Origin: Anaerocolumna sp. AGMB13025
Lineage (GTDB): Bacteria > Bacillota > Clostridia > Lachnospirales > Lachnospiraceae
Direction of reading: 5' to 3'
NCBI RefSeq assembly: GCF_029689925.1
Contig: NZ_CP121445.1
Location: forward strand, 2,349,001-2,413,000
Length of the DNA stretch: 64,000 nt
Of the stretch, positions 1-7,089 are shown piece by piece (within the stretch, counting starts at the first letter, position 1; each line of letters begins with the position of its first letter). The notes beneath the pieces were generated by a model. It was not told the origin of the DNA. It did not search any database and worked only from the letters and a program-made list of their open reading frames with translations. A program made the translations under genes and the position numbers.

Positions 1-299
1 TGGAAGTAAAACAGAAATGATAAAAGTTTGCTTTGTAATAACAGAATTATAAGGTAAAATAAGCATAGTTCCCCCTTTCCCCCATTATTTTAAAGGTTTA
101 CTGTGTGTAAATAAAGTGATAAAATGTAAAAAAGGGAAGAATTACCTAAAGCAAGAGAACCACTGCGCTAGCAGTTTAGTGCTATATTTATAAGGCGAAT
201 GTAGAAAATCTTTATTTGCTAACTTAACAAAATAAGGTGAACGAACCTACGGTTTGGAGATGATTATTTATAAATAATTTAAAGGAACTTTTTACAAAT
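1..299. other. Leading non-coding stretch of the cassette-like region
   Basis: No credible gene lies in the first 299 bases. The stretch holds a partial copy of the region's repeat core (CCCATTATTTTAA at 80-92), a weak promoter-like pair downstream of it, and a second stretch with the same ATATTTATAA tail near 184-193. An AAAGGA ribosome site at 282-286 precedes the first gene. Confidence 0.5.
97..125 (+). promoter_or_regulatory. Candidate sigma-A promoter ahead of the first gene
   Basis: TTTACT at 97-102 and TAAAAT at 120-125 are separated by 17 bases, which fits a weak vegetative promoter. It could transcribe the run of same-strand genes that follows, which have little promoter signal of their own. 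Neither hexamer is a perfect match, so the call is tentative. Confidence 0.3.
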
Positions 300-803
300 T
301 TGGAGTATCTATCTGAATGTGCTTCCAATATAGAATTAATGGAATATAACGGAATTATACGTAGTGAGCGTGTTGCAAGCAAAGATAGTAGTGAGCAGGG
401 GGCATACTTTTGTGCTGTTCCAAAATTAAGTTACGCATGTATTGGAGAAGCTTTTCCACTTTTGTTAATCCATGATTTGTACGATTCACAAGGATGGGAA
501 AAAGATAAACCGCCCTTCAACAATTTTAACAAAACTGAATGGAAAAATCTTTTGAGGACGATTTGGATACCTGAGTATTTGTCACTACGCAAGGATGATA
601 TTAAGGTAGAATATAAATCTGTAACAGAGGTTGAATTTTGCAATGACTGGTTGCCGATTACCAAACAGATAGCTGCATCAGCCATTCAATCCTCTATTCA
701 GCAAATAGTAAGATACGGTTTAATTGATGCATGGAACTTCTCCAATTATTTAATAGAGACTAAAACTGAATATATTGATTTTCAATTTTGGACTACTGCG
801 TAG
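300..803 (+). CDS. Hypothetical protein, 167 aa
   Basis: I do not recognise this protein. It is soluble-looking, with no signal peptide or membrane span, and is rich in aromatic residues (tryptophan pairs such as GWEKD, EWKNLL, NDWLP and DAWNFSNYL). The reading frame is open from a TGA at 261. No ATG is available near the start, so TTG at 300 is the likely initiator, with AAAGGA about 14 bases upstream, which is a long spacing. It is the first of a series of unrelated genes on the plus strand, and a boundary repeat follows its stop by about 40 bases. The start is uncertain; the reading frame itself is fairly secure. Confidence 0.6.
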   Translation: MEYLSECASNIELMEYNGIIRSERVASKDSSEQGAYFCAVPKLSYACIGEAFPLLLIHDLYDSQGWEKDKPPFNNFNKTEWKNLLRTIWIPEYLSLRKDDIKVEYKSVTEVEFCNDWLPITKQIAASAIQSSIQQIVRYGLIDAWNFSNYLIETKTEYIDFQFWTTA

Positions 804-841
804 CTATATAATAAGCTTATTGCTTGGTTCGCATTTGTTTC

Positions 842-971
842 CAACCCATTATATTTATAAAAAGTAAAATAAATATAGGGAATTTCACGATTGTAGGGAT
901 GTATTAAATCGAATTTTAGATGAGGGGTAAAGAAATGAAAGTTGTTCTTAGGAAAATGACACTACAAGAAG
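842..971 (+). repeat. Boundary repeat copy R1 plus first copy of the 130-bp duplicated unit
   Basis: The core CCCATTATATTTATAA starts at 845. From there to 971 the sequence is nearly identical to 3481-3607: AAAAGTAAAATAAATATAGG, then a common leader, then the first dozen codons of an acetyltransferase-like reading frame. Differences are a handful of substitutions and one inserted A. Both copies diverge at the same point just after ACAAGAA. The upstream arm GGTT (near 824) can pair with AACC at the repeat start. Confidence 0.8.
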
Positions 972-1042
972 GTGATAAATTAAGGCTATGTCTTGATATC
1001 ATATTTATGAAGGGAGAATTAAAAGCAACGTTACTCTTGTAA
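935..1042 (+). pseudogene. Beheaded GNAT acetyltransferase fragment, copy 1
   Basis: This short frame begins MKVVLRKMTLQEG, a start typical of GNAT-family acetyltransferases, and then runs into unrelated sequence and stops after 35 codons. AGATGAGGGGTAAAGAA supplies a ribosome site. The identical first 12 codons recur at 3572. A working GNAT needs about 140 or more residues and the acetyl-CoA loop, so this is a remnant. The family assignment rests only on the N-terminus. Confidence 0.5.
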
Positions 1043-1067
1043 CGATAAAAAAAGAGGATAATTGATT

Positions 1068-1736
1068 ATGAAAATACAGATTAATGACAATATTATTAAA
1101 CATTATTTACGTAATGTTTATTTTATTAACGGGCACAGCTATGCAGGAAAATCAACAATGGTTAAGATGCTTTCTGAGCGATACGATATGATATTTTGTG
1201 GTGAAAATTATCATGATGCATTTCCAAGAGAGAAACTATCACGATGGAAACAACCTGGCTTATGTTATTTTGATACAATGAGTGGTTGGGAAGAATGGTT
1301 AAATATGACACCAGAAGAACATTGGAACTGGACAAATACTGTGTCTAATGAATGTGTTGAAATTGAAATTCTAGAATTAATAAGATTAGCAGCAACGGGA
1401 AAGAAGGTAATAGTTGATACGAATATTCCCCCTGATGTATTACGTGAAATCTCAGATTATAACAATGTGGCAATATTGCTTTGTAATCCACCTGATATTT
1501 GTACAACGCGTTTTTTTGAACGTGATGATCCAGATAAAAAATTTATGTTGGAACAAATTAAGCTGTGTAAAGACCCTAATGCAACACTCAATAATTTTAA
1601 TTCATGGGCACTATATCATCCACCTATTGAAATAGATTGGAATAACACCGGATTTTTCACGTATACTCGTTCTGATTTTGAAACAGATACACGAGAAGAA
1701 ATGATTCATATACTGGCAAAACATTTTGGCCTTTGA
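1068..1736 (+). CDS. P-loop nucleotide kinase-like protein, 222 aa
   Basis: A Walker A motif (GHSYAGKST) sits at residues 22-30, near the N-terminus as in small nucleotide and metabolite kinases. The later stretch KKVIVDTNIP followed by a hydrophobic strand looks like the Walker B side of the fold. The substrate cannot be told. ATG at 1068 is preferred, with GAGG at 1054-1057 ten bases ahead; a TTG at 1062 is the alternative. It stands alone between boundary repeats R1 and R2, and no promoter is obvious. Similar stand-alone P-loop kinases lie at 8.3 and 11.6 kb, but their sequences are not closely alike. Confidence 0.7.
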   Translation: MKIQINDNIIKHYLRNVYFINGHSYAGKSTMVKMLSERYDMIFCGENYHDAFPREKLSRWKQPGLCYFDTMSGWEEWLNMTPEEHWNWTNTVSNECVEIEILELIRLAATGKKVIVDTNIPPDVLREISDYNNVAILLCNPPDICTTRFFERDDPDKKFMLEQIKLCKDPNATLNNFNSWALYHPPIEIDWNNTGFFTYTRSDFETDTREEMIHILAKHFGL

Positions 1737-1802
1737 AGAGAACATTAATACGTTAGATGTATTTCTATTATAAAAAATGAAGAGATGGTGGCGATTTTTT
1801 TG

Positions 1803-1820
1803 AACTGCCCATTATATTTA
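1803..1820 (+). repeat. Boundary repeat copy R2
   Basis: AACTGCCCATTATATTTA lies 67 bases after the kinase stop and about 55 bases before the HD gene. It shares the CCCATTATATTTA core with the other boundary copies. An upstream ATGGTGGC can fold back on GCCCAT through a small bulge. Confidence 0.7.
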
Positions 1821-1875
1821 AACAGCCTAGCCTAGTACATAAGTAAACTTGAAGTTGCTGGAGAAAATCATAATA

Positions 1876-2307
1876 ATGCTGACAATAATAGAAGCAGAAA
1901 ACTATTTAAAAATTGGAGTTGAATTAACACCAGGTGCATGGGGGCAACATAGCATTTCAGTAGGAACAAATGCAAGGTTAATTGCCGAAAGAGTGCCTGA
2001 AATGGATAGTGATATGGCATATATAATGGGCCTAATGCATGATATTGGTAGTAGAGCAGGAATTAAAGGAATTCTTCATATTTTTGATGGATATGATTTT
2101 ATGATGAGTCTCGGTCAAGAAGAACTTGCGCGTATTTGCCTAACACATTCATTCCCTATCAAAGATGTGAGTACGTTTTTTGGAAAATATGATTGCACAG
2201 CATCGCAAAAAGATTTTTTAGGCAACTTTTTAGTAAATGTACAATATGACAATTATGATATATTAATTCAGCTATGCGACGCAATATCGCTACCTTTTGC
2301 AGAATAA
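1876..2307 (+). CDS. HD-domain hydrolase, C-terminally shortened (143 aa)
   Basis: The frame shows HD-superfamily features: a first histidine in GAWGQHS, the MGLMHDIG motif carrying the metal-binding His-Asp pair, a THSFPI histidine and a closing LCDAIS aspartate. Such proteins are metal-dependent phosphohydrolases; the substrate is unknown. Homologues of this type normally continue for several dozen residues after the DAIS motif, whereas this frame stops directly after it, so the C-terminus seems lost. ATG at 1876 follows GGAG at 1860-1863; upstream TTG codons are less likely. It lies between boundary repeats R2 and R3. Confidence 0.65.
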   Translation: MLTIIEAENYLKIGVELTPGAWGQHSISVGTNARLIAERVPEMDSDMAYIMGLMHDIGSRAGIKGILHIFDGYDFMMSLGQEELARICLTHSFPIKDVSTFFGKYDCTASQKDFLGNFLVNVQYDNYDILIQLCDAISLPFAE

Positions 2308-2422
2308 GAAATGTGGGAAGCAAAAGAGAATTCTACATTCGATAAACGAAGAAGAGTCTTGAAATAAGTAGTTAGGTGATACAGTGCCGTTGAAAAAGAA
2401 AAATAATATTAGGAGAGTTTAT

Positions 2423-2623
2423 ATGAAACGGATATTTCCACAAAATTATCCATTAATGTTATTGCTAACAGGGGGGATGTACGGGTTTATTGGATATTTT
2501 GGAATGATAAAGACAAAGCAGTATATTCTATTACTTATACTTATTATGCTTTTTGTTTTCATAATGAATCGTATGATTTACATAGCATATAATCATTTAA
2601 TAATTGTAAAAGGCGTGTATTGA
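2423..2623 (+). CDS. Small membrane protein, 66 aa
   Basis: Two hydrophobic segments (roughly residues 9-26 and 31-50) with positively charged ends indicate a small integral membrane protein. No family is recognised. ATG at 2423 is chosen because AGGAGAG lies six bases upstream; an in-frame ATG at 2384 has no such site. The next frame overlaps its end in a different phase, so the pair may be the two halves of a damaged longer gene. Confidence 0.5.
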   Translation: MKRIFPQNYPLMLLLTGGMYGFIGYFGMIKTKQYILLLILIMLFVFIMNRMIYIAYNHLIIVKGVY

Positions 2624-2864
2624 ATTACCTCAATTATGGTATTCTCAAATAATAATATTTTTTGGTGACGAATATTTTGAGAATTTTTTTAATCGAGATG
2701 ACGATTACCAGAAATGGTCTTTGATAGATAATAATCGAAGTTTAATAAAGGTCTATGATTTATGTATACCTAATGATTTTATTGAAAGCGGTTATATAGA
2801 AGAGATAGTTGATGATGATTTTAAATCAAAAAGTGAAATTTGGTTTATAGGAGAACTTGAATAG
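2610..2864 (+). pseudogene. Acidic protein fragment without a start codon
   Basis: An 84-codon open frame beginning directly after a stop at 2607 has no ATG, GTG or TTG near its beginning, yet its composition looks like real protein: acidic, with YFENFFNRDDDYQKW and a closing EIWFIGELE. It overlaps the end of the preceding membrane protein in another phase. It is best read as the 3' part of a gene whose 5' end was lost. I do not recognise the family. Boundary repeat R3 follows within 16 bases. Confidence 0.4.
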
Positions 2865-2879
2865 AACTATAAGTAAACC

Positions 2880-2901
2880 AACTTCCCATTATGTTTATAA
2901 A
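2880..2901 (+). repeat. Boundary repeat copy R3
   Basis: AACTTCCCATTATGTTTATA lies between the acidic fragment and the next gene. AAGT at 2870-2873 can pair with ACTT in the repeat across a short loop. Confidence 0.7.
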
Positions 2902-2966
2902 CAGTTATTATCAAGAAAATAAGAAATACATATTTTTTATATTTTGTACATGAAAGGGGAACTGTT

Positions 2967-3455
2967 ATGGCGATAGTTATTAATGCCCAAAGTCTTGATG
3001 AAATTACCGAAAATCGCGATGTTACTAAACGTCTAAAGCGACAGACCGTTACAGCAGGAGATATCTTTAAAAAGGAAGTATGGGTTTATTGCAAAAAACT
3101 GGGAAATTGCGTTCACGCTCCTGTTTCGTTAAACGATTACAAAAGAATAGTGCCTTTCGCGGTGAATAAACCTTTGGTTGATGAGGTTTTTGCTATGCTC
3201 CAGACTTATGAAATGCCGAACAGTTCCCCCAGCGTAGACGTTGATGTGATTGGCTATTTTTATAGCATTGCACTTATTTCCGTAGCGCGAGAAAAACGTA
3301 CTGAGCATTTAGCTTTTCTTAAGCAATTGGCGGATAAGTTCAAAAAAGAGGATAGCCGGTATGTTGAGGTTCTTTATAGAAATATGAAGCGGTTGTGTAA
3401 AGAGTACCCCGACTTAAAACCCATAAAGCTATTATTGGAAAACAAAGCAGTATAA
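2967..3455 (+). CDS. Hypothetical protein, 162 aa
   Basis: No known family is recognised. The protein is basic and helical in its second half, with no membrane segment or signal peptide. AAAGGGGAA lies just before the ATG at 2967, a good ribosome site. GC content is visibly higher than in neighbouring genes (for example GCGGTGAATAAACC and CCCCAGCGTAGACG), which suggests an origin different from its AT-rich neighbours. It sits alone between repeats R3 and R4. Confidence 0.65.
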   Translation: MAIVINAQSLDEITENRDVTKRLKRQTVTAGDIFKKEVWVYCKKLGNCVHAPVSLNDYKRIVPFAVNKPLVDEVFAMLQTYEMPNSSPSVDVDVIGYFYSIALISVAREKRTEHLAFLKQLADKFKKEDSRYVEVLYRNMKRLCKEYPDLKPIKLLLENKAV

Positions 3456-3464
3456 GCAAACGGA

Positions 3465-3607
3465 GAAGTTACTGCAACTTCCCATTATATTTATTAAAAG
3501 TAAAATAAATATAGGAAATTTCTCGATTGTAGGGATGTATTAAATCGAATTTTAGATGAGGGGTAAAGAAAATGAAAGTTGTTCTTAGGAAAATGACACT
3601 ACAAGAA
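3465..3607 (+). repeat. Boundary repeat copy R4 plus second copy of the 130-bp unit
   Basis: GAAGTT-ACTGC-AACTTC at 3465-3481 is a perfect six-base inverted repeat that leads into CCCATTATATTTATTA. From 3481 to 3607 the sequence matches 845-971 almost base for base and ends at the same breakpoint. Confidence 0.8.
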
Positions 3608-3664
3608 TATAACTCTTTTTATGTATCCAGTATATTAACAGCTACCTTCTTAACTTTTGTATAG
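3572..3664 (+). pseudogene. Beheaded GNAT acetyltransferase fragment, copy 2
   Basis: This frame starts with the same MKVVLRKMTLQE as the fragment at 935 and then diverges into an unrelated 18-codon tail. It cannot encode a functional acetyltransferase. The shared breakpoint suggests the unit was duplicated after the gene had already been cut, or that both were cut by the same process. Confidence 0.5.
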
Positions 3665-3708
3665 GAATCTACTGAGTTAAGTAGTTCGATAGAATTAAGG
3701 GAGAAAAA

Positions 3709-3887
3709 ATGAATAAAAAAAACTTAATTAGAAATGGTGTTTCAGCAGTTACTTTTGGAGCTTGTTATGCTTTGATTTCATATCTATTTGATAAAACTGT
3801 AGATGTGGTGAAATCGTTGTATCTACTATCACATATTTTGCAATTATGAGTCTTCTCTATCTCATTGTACCTAAGCTAAGAAAATAA
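3709..3887 (+). pseudogene. Frameshifted small membrane protein
   Basis: The first frame (MNKKNLIRNGVSAVTFGACY and a hydrophobic run) stops at 3846. A second phase picks up at about 3820 and continues with YFAIMSLLYLIVPKLRK to a stop at 3887. Joined by a one-base shift near AAATCG they give a small protein of about 58 residues with two membrane spans and a basic tail. GGGAGAAAAA precedes the ATG. The frameshift is inferred from the continuity of hydrophobic sequence. Confidence 0.5.
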
Positions 3888-3908
3888 TTGGTCATAACAA
3901 GTAGAATA

Positions 3909-3917
3909 ACAACTTCC
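3909..3917 (+). repeat. Partial boundary repeat
   Basis: Only CAACTTCCA of the repeat remains, 22 bases after the frameshifted membrane gene. The CCCATTAT core is absent. Its position after a gene end fits the pattern, but the match is short. Confidence 0.35.
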
Positions 3918-3988
3918 AGTTTGTAGGAGAGTTTTAAGACACGCCTACAAAAAATCTCATTTAATTATATGAATAGGTAGGTGAAATT

Positions 3989-4534
3989 TTGATTATTATA
4001 CGAGAATTATTAGACAAAGATATGTTTCAAACAATTCAACTTAAAGCACTTTGCTGGCCAGAAGAATTGGCAGGAATGGCAGATGATAAATTGAATATAG
4101 ATGAAGAGTATTCATTTTTGGTAGATTGGATGCATTCAGGAGTTGAAAACAATGATGTAAGGTCTTTACTGGGTGCATTTGAGAATGAAAAAATGCTAGG
4201 AGTTGTATTTGCGAGCTTTTCAGAAAAAGAAGATTCGTATTGTGGAATTGAATTAAATGGATTATGGGTTTACCCCGAAATGAGGGGGAGAGGAATTGCG
4301 TTAATGCTAATGTCAAGAATTTTGAATTATTATGAAAATCTTGGTTTAAAAGAGATAGTTATTTATAATTATCATAATTCATCATCAAATTCATTTTACA
4401 GAAAATTCGGAGCAAAGGTATTTAGAACAGAGTTGCAAATGAATGAACAAATTCCGACAGATATTTTTAAATGTGATATAGTTACAATGAAAGATTATAT
4501 GAATAAGAGCTTAACAAAATATACATGCAAGTAA
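3989..4534 (+). CDS. GNAT-family N-acetyltransferase, 181 aa
   Basis: The core shows the GNAT layout: an N-terminal strand-helix, a central GAFENEKMLGVVF strand pair, ELNGLWVYPEMRGRGIALML carrying the acetyl-CoA loop (R-G-R-G-I-A), and a late NSFYRKFGAKVF motif. It should transfer an acetyl group from acetyl-CoA to an unknown amine. TTG at 3989 follows GTAGGTGAAA and is the likely start. It has no operon partner apart from the metallo-hydrolase 60 bases downstream. Confidence 0.85.
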   Translation: MIIIRELLDKDMFQTIQLKALCWPEELAGMADDKLNIDEEYSFLVDWMHSGVENNDVRSLLGAFENEKMLGVVFASFSEKEDSYCGIELNGLWVYPEMRGRGIALMLMSRILNYYENLGLKEIVIYNYHNSSSNSFYRKFGAKVFRTELQMNEQIPTDIFKCDIVTMKDYMNKSLTKYTCK

Positions 4535-4596
4535 ATGCAGTATTGAAATAAGAATAATAGATAATTTATGGAATATAACGAATGGAGAGAACTTAA

Positions 4597-5355
4597 ATGT
4601 TTGAAAGAATTAAAGTTAAGAAATTGAATGATCATATTTATCTGATGGATGATAATGGCGAAGCTACTGGTTACTTGGTAGTAGGAGACAAAAAGGCTTT
4701 AGTTATTGATACAATGAACGGATCTGAGAATGTGTATGATGTGGTTCGTACTTTGACAGATTTGCCTCTCATGGTAGTAAATACTCATGGTCATTGTGAC
4801 CATATATTTGGAAATGTTTATTTTGATGAGGCGTATATGAATCCAGATGACAGTGAGGTTGCGAAAGAACATATGGCGTTTCCTGAATTTGTTGAATTGT
4901 GTAAGAAACGCAATTTATATATGCCACCATTTAAACCTCTTAAGGATGGTGATGTTATTGAACTTGGTGGGCTAACGCTTGATATTATATCGTTACCGGG
5001 ACATACGCCTGGAGGTATCTGCCTTTTACTAAAAGAGGATAGAATTTTGTTTACAGGGGACGGTATTAACCATGGACTTTGGATGCAGCTTAAGGAAAGT
5101 AAAATGTTAAAGGAATTATTGAATAATCTCGATAAAATTATGTATGTGACGAAAGAGGCTGATTATATTCTACATGGTCATGCACAAGAAGTTGACAATA
5201 TTTCTTTGATAACTGCATTAAGAGATGGTGTTGCTAATTTAATAGAAACCAAAGGCGAAGGTGATAAGGACTATGAATGGTTTGGTGGAGTAGACAAACA
5301 ACATCCTTTTGGAGATGGGAAGAGTGCTATTTGCTATTCAATCGATAAACTCTAA
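4597..5355 (+). CDS. Metallo-beta-lactamase-fold hydrolase, 252 aa
   Basis: The zinc-binding set of the MBL superfamily is present in order: THGHCDH (HxHxDH), LPGHTPG, FTGDG and LHGHAQ. Length matches stand-alone family members, which include thioesterase-like and quorum-lactone hydrolases; the substrate cannot be assigned. There is no signal peptide, so it acts in the cytoplasm. The ATG at 4597 follows GGAGAGAAC. Boundary repeat R6 comes 59 bases after its stop. Confidence 0.85.
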   Translation: MFERIKVKKLNDHIYLMDDNGEATGYLVVGDKKALVIDTMNGSENVYDVVRTLTDLPLMVVNTHGHCDHIFGNVYFDEAYMNPDDSEVAKEHMAFPEFVELCKKRNLYMPPFKPLKDGDVIELGGLTLDIISLPGHTPGGICLLLKEDRILFTGDGINHGLWMQLKESKMLKELLNNLDKIMYVTKEADYILHGHAQEVDNISLITALRDGVANLIETKGEGDKDYEWFGGVDKQHPFGDGKSAICYSIDKL

Positions 5356-5413
5356 AACTGACCTTTAAGAATTTGCAGGATATGAAGTCTACTTTCAGTT
5401 CGTGGTTAATTTA

Positions 5414-5436
5414 GAACTTCCCATTATTATTTATTA
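5414..5436 (+). repeat. Boundary repeat copy R6
   Basis: GAACTTCCCATTATTATTTA separates the metallo-hydrolase from the DUF4274 gene. GAAGT at 5384 can pair with ACTTC in the repeat across about 27 bases. Confidence 0.7.
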
Positions 5437-5499
5437 GTTCTTATTTGATATAAATTGCAATACAAAACATACTGATCAAAGAGTATTAAAGGTGGAGAT

Positions 5500-5832
5500 A
5501 TGACATACGAGCAAATGAAAAACATGTTAGACAATTACAACTGGGATGATGGTTTTAAATTACCAAAACGAATCATTTCAGATGCTAATTGTGATTTAGC
5601 AATGGCATTAGAAATTTTTTATCTTGCAGATGGATATGGGTACTTTCAGACATTTTCCCATAACACAGGGGGTACGAAAGTATGGTTTTGTTTTATAGGC
5701 AAACTTTGTTACGATATTGAAAATGGGAAATATATAAAATCAGAACATCATTATACAATTCCGTTGTCAAAAGTTCAGCGTTATCAATTAAGGAAAAAAA
5801 ATATACCAGAAGTATATCTAGCAGATGTATAA
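5500..5832 (+). CDS. DUF4274-domain protein, 110 aa
   Basis: The opening YNWDDGFKLPKRI, the NCDLAMALEIFYLADG stretch and the later LSKVQRYQLRKKNIP fit the DUF4274 family as I know it, whose function is undescribed. It is small and soluble. GGTGGAGAT precedes the ATG at 5500. It occupies a single-gene unit of about 470 bases between repeats R6 and R7. Confidence 0.7.
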   Translation: MTYEQMKNMLDNYNWDDGFKLPKRIISDANCDLAMALEIFYLADGYGYFQTFSHNTGGTKVWFCFIGKLCYDIENGKYIKSEHHYTIPLSKVQRYQLRKKNIPEVYLADV

Positions 5833-5887
5833 CCTTAACTTGTGAGCTGACTTATAATAGACTTATGAGTATTATCGAACGCTAAAC

Positions 5888-5912
5888 TAACTTCCCAATT
5901 ATACTTATAAAG
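5888..5912 (+). repeat. Boundary repeat copy R7
   Basis: TAACTTCCCAATTATACTTA is a slightly longer variant of the repeat core, 56 bases after the DUF4274 stop and just before the serine hydrolase. It is the last copy I can find going downstream. Confidence 0.6.
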
Positions 5913-5928
5913 AAAGTGTATCTGCGAT

Positions 5929-7026
5929 ATGAAAGAAGCAAAGAAATTAAAATTCAAAAAGTTATTAATGATAATTATAACTGTAATGGTATGCATTGTC
6001 GTTGCAATTGTTGGATATATCCAATACGGTAAATATCAGTTAAGCAAGATTCCAGCTCTCTCGTTTAAAGAGGCATTGGAATATACGACCCAAGAAAATA
6101 AAAATGCGGTGATAACCGTAGGTATAGTAAAGAATGGGAATGTCTCATATAAAGTATATGGAGAAAACGGAGAAGAACTGCCAAGCGAGCTGCATACCTA
6201 TGAAATTGGTTCTCTTACCAAAACCCTTACATCGGCATTAATCAGTAAAGCAATTGATGAAGGAAAAATATCATTGGACGATACGATTGATAACTATTTG
6301 GATTTGCCGGAAGGAAAACATTACCCTACGATAATGCAGCTGCTTACACATACATCAGGATATAAAGCATATTATTTGGAATCACCAATGGTAAAGAGCT
6401 TTTTTACAGGAAGAAATGATTTCTATGGAATCACAGATGAGATGGTATTAAAGCAAATCAAGAAAGCGAAGCTTAAGAATCAGGTGTATTCGTTTAAATA
6501 CTCTAATTTTGGATATGCAACACTCGGACTTGTTCTGGAAGCGGTTTACGATAAAGAATATACTGATTTAATGAATGAATATATGCAGAAAGAACTTGGA
6601 TTAACAGCGACTATGATATCAGATGGTAAAGGAGATTTAAGTAATTACTGGGACTGGAAAACGGGTGATGCATATATGTCTGCTGGAGCTGTTACTTCCA
6701 ATATAGTTGATATGTTAAGCTACCTAAAACTACAAATGAAAGAACAAGGATATTTTAAAAGGTGCCATGAAAGTCTGATGAAAATTAATACTTCTTCTAA
6801 AAGGTATGAGGCAATGGGAATACATATGGATGAGATTGCTATGGCTTGGATTATTGACAGAGAAAATCATATCATTTGGCATAACGGCGGTACCGACGAT
6901 TATAACTGTTATATGGGATTTAATGTGGAAACGCAGACGGGTGTTATTATTATTTCTAACCTTTCTCCAAGTTATCGAATACCCGCAACAGTACTAGGCG
7001 TAAAATTATTAACAGAAATTAATTAA
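5929..7026 (+). CDS. Membrane-anchored serine hydrolase, beta-lactamase family (365 aa)
   Basis: A signal anchor at residues 11-31 is followed by an extracellular penicillin-binding/beta-lactamase-type domain. The catalytic motifs are visible: S95-L-T-K98, Y191-S-N193 and H318-N-G-G321 in place of the KTG box. The HNGG variant is typical of class C-like esterases and D-aminopeptidases rather than true beta-lactamases. Likely substrates are D-amino-acid peptides or esters outside the cell; resistance should not be assumed. The ATG at 5929 follows a weak site (AAGAAAG). It stands alone after repeat R7. Confidence 0.85.
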   Translation: MKEAKKLKFKKLLMIIITVMVCIVVAIVGYIQYGKYQLSKIPALSFKEALEYTTQENKNAVITVGIVKNGNVSYKVYGENGEELPSELHTYEIGSLTKTLTSALISKAIDEGKISLDDTIDNYLDLPEGKHYPTIMQLLTHTSGYKAYYLESPMVKSFFTGRNDFYGITDEMVLKQIKKAKLKNQVYSFKYSNFGYATLGLVLEAVYDKEYTDLMNEYMQKELGLTATMISDGKGDLSNYWDWKTGDAYMSAGAVTSNIVDMLSYLKLQMKEQGYFKRCHESLMKINTSSKRYEAMGIHMDEIAMAWIIDRENHIIWHNGGTDDYNCYMGFNVETQTGVIIISNLSPSYRIPATVLGVKLLTEIN

Positions 7027-7089
7027 AATAGTAAGACTATTTTATTATTGACTATAGGTTTTATGCAATAAGGAAAAGGAAGTGGAATA

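Noticed and set aside
80..5912. Classical integron with attC sites
   Set aside because: No RYYYAAC...GTTRRRY pair or integrase gene is found, so only the layout is integron-like.
5929..7026. Beta-lactam resistance gene
   Set aside because: The HNGG motif and membrane anchor fit esterase or peptidase relatives, so resistance is not supported.
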